The notes beneath the pieces are model-generated. The model had not been told where the DNA came from. It saw only the letters and a list, made by a program, of their open reading frames with translations, and ran no database searches. This document shows positions 1 through 11,738 of a stretch of 64,000 bases of DNA, one piece after another (positions within the stretch are counted from its first letter, which is position 1; each line of letters starts with the position of its first letter). Made by a program: the position numbers and the translations under genes. Source of the DNA: Hyphodiscus hymeniophilus (Eukaryota > Ascomycota > Leotiomycetes > Helotiales > Hyphodiscaceae); contig VNKQ01000011.1 of NCBI GenBank assembly GCA_016508695.1, positions 1,550,001-1,614,000 of the forward strand, in the 5' to 3' direction.

Positions 1-669
1 CTGAAAAGAAGCCCGAGCCTGGTGTGGGACGACGACTTGATGGTAGAAACGTTTAGGGACTGTTTGGGATAGGATGGCATTTTCAAAGCCAGGTTCGGCG
101 TTGGTTGGGCATGGGCAGAATGATAACTAGATCATTATCATATAAAGCATATGGAAGAACACTGCACTGAGCTTTCACGAAGCGTATCTTTGCACTCACT
201 ATCATCCTCTTCCTCTGAGTTATTCAAATCGAAAAGCAGCCGCTTATGAGGAGTAGTTCTCCCACGTATAACCTCGTTGGATTTGTGTGAAGTACGTTTG
301 CCTTTTTACTTCGTACTGTATTGAGCCCAGCTTGGAATTACTTTGCTTTAGTTTTTCTCATTCATCAGGTCTTTGGCGTTTGCTCCATACCCTCGGCGCT
401 TGGAAACGCAATTTTCTCAAGAGCTTGTTTCCTTTGTCTTTCATCCTTGGTCATTCTAAACTCATAATTTGGTGCTCGACAATTCGACAAGCGTCTTTTG
501 TCCTCCTCATTGTCCTCCTCATTGTCCGCCGGAATTGGACGCTCCAAACTCAACCTTTGATCAATAGCCACTTGGATGTCGAAGAATGATTCACTTCCAT
601 GTCCATGTCGGTATCGTTACGAACACACTCCTAGATTACGTCCCAAGTACGCCATCGACTACTCTCACC

Positions 670-2322
670 ATGGCGAACTTCATACATCCATCTATCTCCG
701 TACCGGCAACTGCCAGCCTCGAACCTGCTCCTGGCCATGAAATACCACGATTAACCTTCGGCCTGGAACAAGAATTCAACTTTGCAGTCAAAAAGACGCA
801 CTTCCAGAGATATGATGACATAAATCCTGCAATGGAAGTCAAAACGGTTGCCTCGGACGCATCAAGCTCACATAACACAGGAAGTGAGAAAGGGACGTTC
901 TTGAGTAGCCACCTCAGATATCTTTGGAATCTGCTAAGCCACAATCATCCACACTTTTCGAACTACAACAAGCCGTGTGTGATAAGCCCGATACTTATGG
1001 GCACTGCAAAGTCGCATCCGTACGATAAATTTACGTTGGTATTTGATGACAGCGTGATGCCGAAATGGAGGGCTCAGATCAAGGGGTTGTGGGATATTGA
1101 TTATGATCTGTGCAAGCAGTCGGCCGAGGAGTGGGAAAAGGCGGAAGAGATCCTCTGTGACAAGTTTGACGATCCCTCCTTCCTTATGGACGATTTCTTC
1201 ACTGCTATTCAGGAGAATTACGATCGAGTGGGCGCAGAGTTGGTTTCTAAAGTCTTCAATTACGACGATGAAGATCATTGGATGGCTTGTCTGCGGCAGA
1301 TACAGGAAGATCTGGCTTGGGATGAGCAGCAGGAACATGGAGCGTTCATGGACGAGGACCCACATCTCCATGTTCACATGGCGATTCCTGGATACTTCAG
1401 CCCGCCACTCGGGACGGTGCAGAACATAATGATACTGTATGGACTTTTCGAAACGGAAATAGAGCGGTGGCATCCTGCCTCTCAGCGAGAAAACTTTTTC
1501 TGCTGGACCATGCGAAAGGCCACAGCTTTCGACGCGTACACGCCGCACAGTTATGCAGAGGACATCTATCGTGTTAAGACGCTGGGTCGGGACACAGGTT
1601 TGAAGTTGGCGGTGCTCGACTGGAGGAACATCAAATCTGCTTCGAAGGGTGGAATACCGGAGGAGAACTTTTTCAATCGGAGTCAGGTCAACATCAACCT
1701 TCGGGGAGGGCACAAACCTCGGACTTTAGAATTCAGACAGCACAGGGGAACCTTGGATGCGGAGGAGATCAAATGGTGGACGCTCTTCTGTGGAAGCCTG
1801 TTCCATTATGCGCATACTTTGTCCCTGAATGACATCAAGATTGCCAATCAAGTTCCCCCCTCTGGGGACGATGATGTGGACTTTATCCTCCAGTTCACCA
1901 AGGAAAGCATTCTCGAGCATCTGAAGTTTCCTGCTCAGGGGGTCAAATTCTTCAGAGCTAAAGAAAAGGAGTAATTTGACGAGCATAGCGAGAGAAGGAC
2001 AATCCTTAACGCAATGGTCATTGACGAGAGGATGTCACTGCGTTTGAAGCATCCGGACTGGGACACTCATGCGATCGAGCGAGAGATGCAGGAGAGTTCT
2101 TGGTATAAAACAGCCCATGCTGAATATCAGAGCGCCTTGAAGTCTGATGTGCAGGAACAACGGCGCCTTGCGGAAATATTGAGGAAGGATATTGCATATA
2201 CACAACGATGCAATGCGAGGGCCAAGAGACAGAAAAAGAGACGGCAGGCAAGAGATGAGGCGAAAAAAGAGAGAGTGCGACAACAACAAGGACTGGACCC
2301 AGAAGCAATCTGGATAGACTAA
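670..2322 (+). CDS. Fungal amidoligase family protein
   Basis: Member of the amidoligase family (glutamine synthetase/COOH-NH2 ligase fold), which in fungi has no established substrate. Visible landmarks are the N-terminal metal-site motif FGLEQEF (about residue 30), HLHVHMAIP, NINLRGG and, near the C-terminal part, TLEFRQHRGTLD followed by a conserved KWW. The start at 670 is chosen over an in-frame upstream ATG at 586 because it sits in CACCATGGCG and the extra 28 residues are not family-like. The first reading frame stops at 1974. However, GTAATT at 1971, a CTTAAC branch site at 2005 and AG at 2029-2030 define a 60-bp intron (1971..2030) that joins in frame to a very basic, helical stretch ending at 2322, giving 530 aa. 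The family call is firm. The last exon is an inference; without it the protein is 434 aa. Confidence 0.78.
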
Positions 2323-3296
2323 TAAAGCCATGATTGTTTGGTCGTAAAAATTCCATTCACAGACACTCGGTCTCCGATCGACATGTTCGTGAGACGCATG
2401 ACCTATTTTTCGCTACCACTGACTCCAAGATGTAAGATTCACCATTAAACGGAAGGGACCGCCTCGATATCCTACTGGCGGCTTTTTCCAGTGTGGTGGC
2501 TCAAAGGATATGCAAATACAGGGAGCATCTATTGTAGGATTGACGTGAGGGTGTACTGTCATGAGGCTGAATGTCGGCGTTGGGCTCCTATTCCATTCCG
2601 CTCCTTGTGAGCGCATAGAAATCAAGCAACTGGCCAATATGCAGAGAAAAGAAAACGTTTGACGCAAAACAGGTTCTCTATGCAGTAGTAGGCCAGAATA
2701 AAAATAAGATATGCAGCATTCAACCCACACACCATTCTTATTACCACGTCAGTGCACCAATGACTTTGTTGCTTTTCGCTTCGCAAGCGAAGGATCAGCC
2801 TGTGCCTCATTTACTCTCCTCTTCAAATCTCTGCTTGCAGTAATCTCACTACTTGGTATATCACTCAGGTATTCTTCAAAATGCCAGTAAATCAATCTCG
2901 AGGGCAATCAATTGCTCCTGCAGCCGATACCAAGGAAAGCAGAAGCTACTTCAAATGATGCCGCAGGCTCCTCTCTTCGTGGTGGTCCCTTTCCAGCTAC
3001 TTGCTTCGCCATTGTGTGCCATCGCAGGTGGTCACACAGCATCAGGAGGAGCCACCCTGGTTTTCAATCCATTGGGGCGGGGCGGCTCTAGAACGAGCTT
3101 CTTTTTGCAATTGGTTGCTATTTCGGAGATATTCATGCATGCCTTTGTCTTGTTCTGCCTTTTGCGAACAGCAGAGAACATGGGGCTGGGGCTTTCTGTT
3201 ATAGACTTAAGAGCGTGGGAAGACGAGCTACAGTTCATCCACCCTTCCCCGCAGTCCTTCGCATATCCCCTTTACTAATCAGCGCCTTTTTGCACA
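2323..3296. other. Intergenic, no gene seen
   Basis: About 970 bases between the amidoligase and the CorA-like gene. The open frames here have no codon structure, domain or plausible splice pairing that I can support; the last few hundred bases are probably promoter and 5' leader of the CorA-like gene. Confidence 0.5.
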
Positions 3297-5083
3297 ATGT
3301 CGAGTCCATCCTCAACCCATCACATTCGAAGAAAGCCTGCTCCAACAGAGATCATAGGCTACTCGGATGATCTCGAAGTGGCTAGCAAGTGCCTCTCGCA
3401 AGGTGAAAAGGCTGTCTTACAAGTCATCGATGCACCATATGATGGGACAGCGCCCAATGTGCTTGCCGTGTTCAGCTTGGACGACGACATCGCCGAGGGC
3501 ATGAAGAGTCTTCCGCCACATGAAAGTGGGATTGCGAGGATCTTAGATGTCACTACCCATTCTGATTTCGTTATCACCGGTCTCAGGGAAACAAAGGGTC
3601 CGGAGAGAACACGGTCGGCTAGAGATGTCTTGATCAAATTTCTACAGGATACGTATACGCAGCCATTTGAGGAACGCCGGATTTTCAGATGGCTCAATGA
3701 TCCGCTCCTTGTAAATGACATTGGGAGCATAGCCTCCCAATGGTCTCAGCGTTTGGGCGGTGGCAATGCAAACTTTTATCGTCTTGTCAACCGCACGAGC
3801 CTGCAACAAGATCCTTTGGATTACGACCTCCATCCAAGAGACTCATACTTGACTTGTGCGCAGGATGCAAATGGCCGGTTAATAGGTTAGTGCGGTCCGT
3901 CATGTTGTCGCCCGCTGCTCACATGCCTTCAGCCATCATAGTGAACGATGTCTGGTCGGGGCAAGCTTTTGAAGTAAACAAATCTCGTGAGAACGACATC
4001 CTTTTTCAAAATCCACGCAGCATTTCGAAAATACTGGCCGGGACCAGCTGCACCTCCCTTTCGGACGGGTCCGTTGACACTTTCGCTAAACTCCTAGTCC
4101 TGGACTTCTTTCTTGCGTCCATTTACTTGCAGTCCGTGGATTACTATAGTCCACTGATCTACTCACAATTATCGGCGAAAGAAATCCTAAAGCTGTCGCT
4201 CACCAAAAACCCTCATCTTCAAGTACCCTTAGGCCTCTTCGAGCCTCGTCTATCTGCTAAGAGTAGGGAAGCCTTCAAGGAGATAGAGCACGCCGAAGGA
4301 ATTCTTAGAAGCGTCCACAACTTAGTGGATTCCATCAATTTCGTGGTCAAAGAACTCAAGCAAAATAATACCACAAACACGCAGCAGCCAGTCCACGAAG
4401 ACTTCGAGAGACGTATGCATGAGCTAGAAGGACTGTGCAAAGAGCGCGGGGGCAACGCGGAGAGGGCCCTAGAGGCTCTTAACCGCCAGCTGGACTACCT
4501 GGCGAAGCGGCACGCTATCCGCGAGGCCAAGGCGATCAAAATCCTGACAATACTGGCTTCCCTGTATCTGCCTTTGTCACTCTCGGCCTCCGTGTTGGGC
4601 ATGCAATCTCCATTCAAACAGGTCGCCCATACTCGAATGACAAACGACGATAGTGACCAGAACTTAATCGGAACAAACTTACTGTTCGACTTCTTCGGCG
4701 TCTTCATCGGGCTCGCCACCGTCACAATATTCATCCTCTATGCCATTAGACTAGGACTTTGGATCAAGTCAGAGGGGCTGGGTATAATCTCAAAGCACTT
4801 CAGCAGCCCCTTCTCCGTCTTCTACTACGGAAGGCGATGGCGCTTTGGTGGGCGAGGAGGCGATATTTTCGAGTTCATCCAGGTTCTCACTGCATGGTGC
4901 ATCGGCGCCGGACTTTGTGTCACACTCCTGGTTATATTCCTCGTTGGCATGCTGAAATCAGCCCAAAAAGCATGGCATACTGCAAGAGATGTCTTCGCGG
5001 CGTACATTGTGGTTAGCGGAGTTCTCCTTGTGTGCTATGCCGGTACTTACTGGACCTTGTACACCAAGAGGCTTCGCCGGTGA
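3297..5083 (+). CDS. CorA-like Mg2+ transporter-domain membrane protein
   Basis: Two exons, 3297..3885 and 3933..5083, with a 47-bp intron (GTTAGT donor, CTTCAG acceptor, phase 1), giving 579 aa. The N-terminal part is soluble. Around residues 320-395 lies a long charged helix, and then the CorA-type core: a membrane segment at about 399-420 reading ILASLYLPLSLSASVLGM, where VLGM-Q replaces the canonical GMN signature, and a second segment at about 446-470. Two further hydrophobic segments (about 512-535 and 551-572) are extra compared with bacterial CorA. Fungal genomes carry many such CorA-like proteins with a degenerate GMN motif, usually of unknown transport activity. Family placement is good; magnesium transport is inference. 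Confidence 0.8.
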
Positions 5084-5375
5084 TAGACTCTGTGATAATC
5101 TATATTGAATCCGAATAATCAAAAAATGTTTGGATCACTAGATCATTTCTGCGTCTGAAGTGGGATACACGGTTCAATATCTCCATTCCTTCTTCTTCGT
5201 TCATACACCATGACTAGAGTTAGGTTGTTAAAAATCGATGACTAGTGCCCAGCCTTAAAACCAAAGTAAGCTGTCGCTCCGGACTCGTGCAGTGATTTGG
5301 CACTGACCGCATCACATAGGCCATTGGTTTTCTTTCCTTTTTACTCCGTGGCCTTTCGCCCTCTCAGCCCAGAAA

Positions 5376-7354
5376 TCATTTGACTGCAAATCGACTTCTG
5401 GCTCTCAATTTCGCACCCCACCAGTAAGGAGTATAAATGCCCGCTGTACACCCCACTGTCAGCCCGCCAAGCAGACTGACTCCCTTCCCAACTCCCTGAT
5501 TACGGAACATGGGGCCGGAGAACACAACACACCAAGCAGCAAAAGACGAGCGTGCAAAATCATTGGCCGCGAAGAGCGACTCGGTGTATCGAGGGTATGT
5601 GAAAGAAAGGTACATGAAGAGGGACTGGACTATAGTGTAGCAGCCGATCATCGTGAGGAAGACGCCAATTATGGAAGGGAAGTAGTGGATTTGGGGCTGA
5701 GCTGTCCATGCTATAGCGAACACGTCAGTCCGAAACCCTGGAATCGTTCCACAGAAGTGAACTGAGGGAGAAGAGGGATTGTGAGAAGCAGCATACCGAA
5801 AATGAACAGCCCCGCTGACACGAAAAATGTTGCTACAAGCCCTGGGATCAATCGATCCTTAGGCGGTCCAAAGCCTTGAGCTTTCACTCGCGGCTCGACG
5901 ATGTAATAGTAATATCCGCAGTAACTTGGCATAGAGACGGGTCAGACGGCGAGGGAGATGCGAACCGAGAGGAAAGGAAGACTGGATTCGCCGAGCTTCA
6001 AATGGTACATTTCGGTGTAGACTGCCGGGAAAGATTCGAAGAAAGAATAAAAGACGCCTTATACTAATGCTGTATAGCCTTGTAAATAGCTGTGAAGTCA
6101 TTAGCTACTTTGGTGATAGAGACGGCATGAAAAGTCCAGCGTACAACAGCCGGATCGACGCGTTGATCTCCCCTGGTTTAACCAAAGGATCAAAAGCTAT
6201 GGCGCTTGAAGTTATATTCGCTTGATCAATTTCGGATCGCGCCTTCAGGTTGCGTTCTCCAGCGAGAAGTCGGAGTCGTCCGGCCCAACGTAGAAGGATG
6301 TTTACAGCAGATGTCTCGGGTAGTGCGAAGAGCATGAGAATGGAGACTGGTCCTTGAAACCTAGAGAAGGTCGCAGCGCCGGTGGCCAAACAAGGAGATG
6401 TGAAGAAGCCCGAGAAGAAACGCAATACTAGCAGTCCCGAGAAACTCTCGACAAAAGCAGTTGCTATGCATAATGCAATGAAGGTGACAAACGTTATGTC
6501 ATATATCCAATTTCGGCCCAAAGCTGGGATCTCGCTCAACGGGGAGAAGAGCATTGGCCCAATCCCATCTGAGCTTCGTCAGGATGTGCTCGGAGCGACC
6601 AAATTCGGGCAACTTACAAGCTAAATCGTACAGAGCAAGCCCAAGAGACGCCTTTACAGAGTCAACGGAGAATTCTTCCATCACAAGCTGAGTTGTGGGC
6701 GAATACATGGAAGATCCGACATACACCGCGAAAGAATACATGCTACTATCCATCAGCCATATGCCCAATCGACACAATGTCAGCATGAACTACCAGATTT
6801 GAGAGGATACGAAGAACTTCTTCATCGAGCTCCAATTTTGGGGATTGTCTGGGTCATCTGGCATCCCAATCAACATTGGGCGTGGCCAACGAAGGGGAGA
6901 CCCGAAGAACCCTACCTGTTGTGTACCAGTCAACCGGAATAGTACCCTCGGAAGTCCGCCTGGGTTCGATCGATCGACTGATGGCCCGCTCAACAGCAGC
7001 TGCTTGCGAATATATCTTTTAAGTCTCAGCACGACTCAGTGTCCCCCACACATTCATTCCTTCGTGGCCTCTTTCAATATCATCGTTCTTCGTCTCAATC
7101 TTTCGAAGGTCTTCGCGAGAACTAGGGGTTTCGGTTCCACTTGTCGCTGGGGAGATCGGGTCTGGCATAGGCCCGTGCTGTATAGACCCGGACTCTGATG
7201 GCATTTCGGAGATCGAATTTTCTTGCCCTGAAATGTCAACGTAGCAGTGAGGACATTGAAATCCTGGAGTTTCTTCCACATATTGAAGTATTCCGTATCT
7301 TGTCACCCATCCAAACATCTGGCCGATTGCCGAATCTTGAATCGGGTCCTTCAT
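5376..7354 (-). pseudogene. FLR1-like MFS multidrug transporter pseudogene
   Basis: Remnant of a DHA1-type major facilitator pump of the FLR1/benomyl-resistance group. Recognisable blocks in order: N-terminal cytoplasmic head (MKDPIQDSAIGQ), DDPDNPQNWSSMKKFFV, YVGSSMYSP, a SPLSEIPALGRN loop, FFTSPCLATG, LPETSAVNILLR, a tyrosine-rich YCGYYYYIVEPR block and the C-terminal LFAANDFARSS helix. Two introns are still intact (6746..6793 and 6569..6617) and restore the frame, so they are not the defect. Real lesions: TAA in frame at 7019-7021; loss of roughly 50 residues (about transmembrane helices 4-5) near 6355-6370; a frame break near 6155; a stop and frame break near 6065-6075; TGA at 5942-5944. 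With this many independent lesions it cannot encode a working pump. Confidence 0.85.
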
Positions 7355-8613
7355 TTCGAGTTACGAGGATAGATGCAAAGGCGAGCTTGACAGGGGTTAT
7401 TGGAAGCTGTAGTTTCAAGAAATGATTCAAATGAATACTCGAGTGGAAGTGCGCCCACAGGAACTGCGGTTGTTAAGGTCGGAAGCTTCAAAGCTTGCTC
7501 AGCATTTTGACCACGGAGAGAAACAATGCATTTCACTCGAGGCCAAGATGTCCATGAACTATGCTATAATTGGCAGTCATTTTAAAGCATCCTGCTCGGA
7601 TATCAAGGTTCAAAATGCCACCGTACCCTTGTCCGGTGGTCAATATGTATCGCACAGATGACACATATACAGCTCTTTCTCCAAAATGGCCTAGACCAAG
7701 CGAATGGAAAGAGTGTTGTGATCAGGGTTGGAGGGTCAGGTATTGGGCGAGGTTTGTAGCCTTTGTGTATGCCTCCGCCGCTTCGGGAGCCGCCACAATT
7801 CGATAGTAGAAAGCACAGAGAACATGCAGCTGCAACCAAATACAAAGTACGTGAAGGGATTTTTGGACTACAAAATCCTCAGCCATATCCCAGATTTGAT
7901 CAACCGCAAGATGGTCTTGAAGACTTTTGATGGCATGAAGGCCACTTATCGGAACTATCGATATTCTGGAGCGCTTTGATCTCCTAAAAGCCTTCGTTCC
8001 AGTGACCTTGAAAACAGAAGCTGTGCTTAAGGTCAGTGCTGGACCTCACACACATTCCGTAGCTTCTGCATATTCCTCTTGACAGCAGACGGAAGGTAAT
8101 AAAAGTAACAGAAAGGCGCATAAAGACACTATTTTTCATGGACGGGCGGTCAAGCGCAATGGGATACAAATTGTGGCCAATCACGCGAGACGAGGCACGG
8201 GCCGAGACGGCCGAGACGGCTCCGTGAGGCAACGTCAATAGGTATCTAAACCCAAACTCATACCTCTTCCTCAACTCGCATCAAACGGTGATTCCAAGCA
8301 ACAAATGACCAGAGGTTCTTTCCCGAATTCCATGAATACTGTTTTTGACGGAGTCTTGTCAGCCGGGAAAAGACTGCTCTCCGAAACAGAGCATCAGCGT
8401 CTCCCTACAGCCGTCACAACTCACGACATGACTGACACACCGTACCTTGAACGTTGCCCCTTATAGTTTCAATAACAGTGTCACGCTCGCATGTTTTGAC
8501 CTCTAAGTAGCATTTCTCTTCGCCAGTATCTTGGCAATTACCTCCGGCAACTCCTCAACACGCCTTGGAAGACCGTACATAATGCTGGCGGACCCTTCAC
8601 GACGGACCTAGAC
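7355..8613. other. Intergenic, no gene seen
   Basis: About 1.26 kb between the 5' end of the transporter pseudogene and the HET gene, which are divergently oriented. No open frame here looks coding. A short degenerate repeat (gagacggccgagacggc) occurs near 8200-8220. Confidence 0.45.
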
Positions 8614-10749
8614 ATGCCTATCACACCATTGTACTATCCGCTCAACGAAGATGAGGAAGAAATTCGCGTTATCAATCTTGAACCTTATGCTTCTCCCTCG
8701 TCCCTCCTACGTTGCACAATAGAAACAGTATCGCTCAGGTCGTTCACGCCGAAGTATCAGGACTATATGTCCATGTCAAGCGATTCAGGAAGAATGCTTG
8801 CTGCTCGTTGGAAGAATCTACAAGACACTTCGATGATAGCAACTCCAGGTGATGCAGCCATGGACAAAGACAGCCCAGAGCATTCAAGGCATCGATACCT
8901 CTGGGGCGATTATGCTGCGTTATCCTATGTTTGGGGAGATCCAGGCCAGACATGTTCGATCTTCGTGAATGGTCAAGTAATACAAATTCAACAGAATCTT
9001 GAAGGAGCTCTACGTACTCTGAGTTCGCGGGCGAACTTTCATAGCAGGTATAAGCTTTGGGTTGATGCAGTTTGTATCAATCAGCAAGACTCTCAGGAGA
9101 GGGGTCGCCAGATTGGGAAGATGAGAAATATATATGGCGATACATGGGAAGTGATTGCTTGGATTGGAGAAGATGATCATGATACCGGCCTCGCATTCGA
9201 TCTTATCGACGCCTTAAGCGAGGCCAGTTTCAAGGGCTGCGGAGAATTACTCGAAGAAAGACTGCGAGAGGATCCAGACTATTTGGGACGCGGTTGCTGG
9301 ATAGCCTTACACGATTTGATGATCAGGCAATATTGGCACCGACTCTGGATTATACAAGAAGTCATTTTGGGCTCGTCTTCGGTAGTGTTACGCTGTGGCA
9401 GGTATTCTGTCCCTTGGACAACCTTTTGCCAAGCGATTTGCTTTTTGTTTGATTATCTGTGGAATGTCAAAGATGCAGTTCTTAGACGGGAGCGTCGTGA
9501 AAGCTCCCTGCAAAATGAGCAACATCTAGGTCATGGACGGCCCCCAGATAATACTTGGCAAACAACTGGTCTCCACCTCGTATATCGAAACCTTTGGGCC
9601 CTGGGTCGAAAAGAAGAACATGGGGGCGGCCACCATATGAGTTTTGGACAACTTTTGGATATTGCCAATGCTGCAGCATCACAGAACAGTAGAGACAAAG
9701 TCTATGGATTAGTAGGAATAATGGACCCAGCAATTGCTGATAACGTAGTTCCAGATTACACACTGCCTACTTCTAAAGTATATGCCGCCATCGCCAAAAC
9801 CTTCATGCTTACTCATGGAAACTTGGAGCCCCTCCGCGAGAGCAACCCGTGGGGCCAAACAAAGTCGCCATCATGGGCTGCAGATTGGACATGGGACGGA
9901 AGAGTTCGCCATGGCAGACTTACAGTCACCATCTGGGGTCCGTATTGGAGGTCCAAGGGCGTTCCACCGGACGATCGATTGGCGACGCCCTATTGTGCCA
10001 GCGGAGACATGAAGATGGAAGCTTACTTCTTCAACGACAGCTTGCTCACTTGTCGGGGCTTTCTCCTCGACGAGGTGGATGGTCTGGCAGCTCGAGAAGC
10101 GGGATACTTTCAATGGGCTCCAGAGTCCATTCGGCAGCCAAAATCAGACAGGAACGCTTACACAAGTGCTCTGGGAGTCGCCGAAGCCCTATTCCGAGCA
10201 CTGATTTCCGATAGGGTTGCGGAAGGCTTTAAAGCAAGTGAACGTCACGCAGTCATACTCAACATGCCATCTTCGTTCAAGATTGCAGAGCCGCAGTTCA
10301 GAGATCTGGAATGGGCATGGCTATCCAATCAGCGAGGTTATTATTTTCGATGGAGTGGTTGGCGAAAAGCCAACAGAAGTTTTCAAGTAATGGGTAAACC
10401 CCTCGACCACTACTTTAGTGAGGATATCCCAGTTGGTGCGTCTGAATACGACTATACCGAGGTTTACAGCTGCAACAATCGTACAGGTCAAGGCAGGCGA
10501 TTCATGACCACGACGAATGGGTATCTAGGCTGGGTTCTGGATAATATGCACGGCAACGATGAGAATCAAGTCAGAAGTGGGGATTTGATTGCAATAGTCC
10601 TTGGTTGTAGTACACCCATCGCTATTCGCCCCTGCGGTGGATACTTTCAAGTTCTTGGAGAGGCGTACATTCAGGGTCTTATGGATGGAGAGGCTTTGGA
10701 TTTCTTGGAGTCAGGGCAATGTGCACTTCGAGACTTCACTTTTTGCTAA
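8614..10749 (+). CDS. HET-domain (heterokaryon incompatibility) protein
   Basis: Single-exon 711-aa protein of the HET family, whose best studied members trigger cell death when genetically different hyphae fuse. The HET domain spans roughly residues 98-250 and shows its signatures: YAALSYVWGD at the start, then LWVDAVCINQQD, then the G-x-x-x-x-W-I-G-E block and a RLWIIQEV motif. The C-terminal half is long and without a recognised repeat (no WD40, ankyrin or NACHT motif seen), so the recognition partner cannot be inferred. No intron is needed. Confidence in the family is high; a role in incompatibility for this gene is not shown. Confidence 0.9.
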   Translation: MPITPLYYPLNEDEEEIRVINLEPYASPSSLLRCTIETVSLRSFTPKYQDYMSMSSDSGRMLAARWKNLQDTSMIATPGDAAMDKDSPEHSRHRYLWGDYAALSYVWGDPGQTCSIFVNGQVIQIQQNLEGALRTLSSRANFHSRYKLWVDAVCINQQDSQERGRQIGKMRNIYGDTWEVIAWIGEDDHDTGLAFDLIDALSEASFKGCGELLEERLREDPDYLGRGCWIALHDLMIRQYWHRLWIIQEVILGSSSVVLRCGRYSVPWTTFCQAICFLFDYLWNVKDAVLRRERRESSLQNEQHLGHGRPPDNTWQTTGLHLVYRNLWALGRKEEHGGGHHMSFGQLLDIANAAASQNSRDKVYGLVGIMDPAIADNVVPDYTLPTSKVYAAIAKTFMLTHGNLEPLRESNPWGQTKSPSWAADWTWDGRVRHGRLTVTIWGPYWRSKGVPPDDRLATPYCASGDMKMEAYFFNDSLLTCRGFLLDEVDGLAAREAGYFQWAPESIRQPKSDRNAYTSALGVAEALFRALISDRVAEGFKASERHAVILNMPSSFKIAEPQFRDLEWAWLSNQRGYYFRWSGWRKANRSFQVMGKPLDHYFSEDIPVGASEYDYTEVYSCNNRTGQGRRFMTTTNGYLGWVLDNMHGNDENQVRSGDLIAIVLGCSTPIAIRPCGGYFQVLGEAYIQGLMDGEALDFLESGQCALRDFTFC

Positions 10750-11738
10750 ACGAGTTTAACCGTCATTAATGATGGGGCGATGCTGCGCTTTGGAGCAACC
10801 TCCCACTCTCTCCAAGACTCGAGAAACTTTGCATATAATCACGCATGGTCAGTTTCCCTTCGTTTTCCAGTTGCTTTTCCCCCTCACTTCCACCCTTACC
10901 AAAATTCGAATGAGGAAAGACTTACGACAGATACCGCCACTCCTATCAATACCCTTGATGCATTTTACAACTTTGTACTGAGGAGCAACGTGAGGTCCTA
11001 CGAGAATGCGTCTTGAAAACAAGACATCGAATCAGATTTAATATTGTTTTTACCACCGTACATAAAAAGGATGAAGAGAGACCCAGGGAAACTCTAGAAA
11101 TCCCCGAGTTTTTGTCGGGTCAAGTAATCGTGCCAGTCAGTGCAGTCACAGCTCAAAGCAAGTATCGAGTTGGGACAGTGGACGTGCCTCAGCAACTTGA
11201 ACACTTGTGCTCTGACTGTTCAAAATGACATCTCCAATCTTAGGAAGCGTTCTCGAATTCACGAAATCATTCCAGCCAACATTTCTTGACATATCGCTAG
11301 ATCGACGTCAATAAGCGAATACAGTATAAGCTCTTGGCCATCCATATCTGACTCTGAAGTTTTTCCAGCGTTGATTCGATCTATGGACATTGTATCTGGA
11401 ATCAGCAGATGTTTTGATTGAGCATTATCTCTCTCTCTTGTAAGCAGGACGGAATAATATGACTTCCAAGCTGTTGGACAAGACAAATAGTATGGCTGGA
11501 GTAACACAGAGAGTGGCTTTCCTTTCCCTTACTGTTGGATCTTTATTCATGCGTTACTTAAATGACACTGCATGCTCAACAATGCTAATTTCTGATGTTA
11601 TTCAACGTGAAGAAACGACCCGACATCTACTTATTCCTGAGTAGCCAACTTGATATTTCTGTGCAACCCCAACGCCAACGGAATTGAAAAGGCCACCATG
11701 AACAAGTTGTGCAACATGACTCGTACTTTCTTCTTTAC
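10750..11738. other. Intergenic, no gene seen
   Basis: About 990 bases at the 3' side of both flanking genes (HET on +, Myb-like gene A on -). No supportable coding frame. Confidence 0.45.

Noticed and set aside
287..589. 100-codon open frame upstream of the amidoligase
   Set aside because: Poor composition and no family likeness; the real start at 670 has a good context, so this is leader or promoter sequence.
934..1713. 259-codon minus-strand frame
   Set aside because: It lies entirely opposite the amidoligase core motifs and has no domain; a shadow frame.
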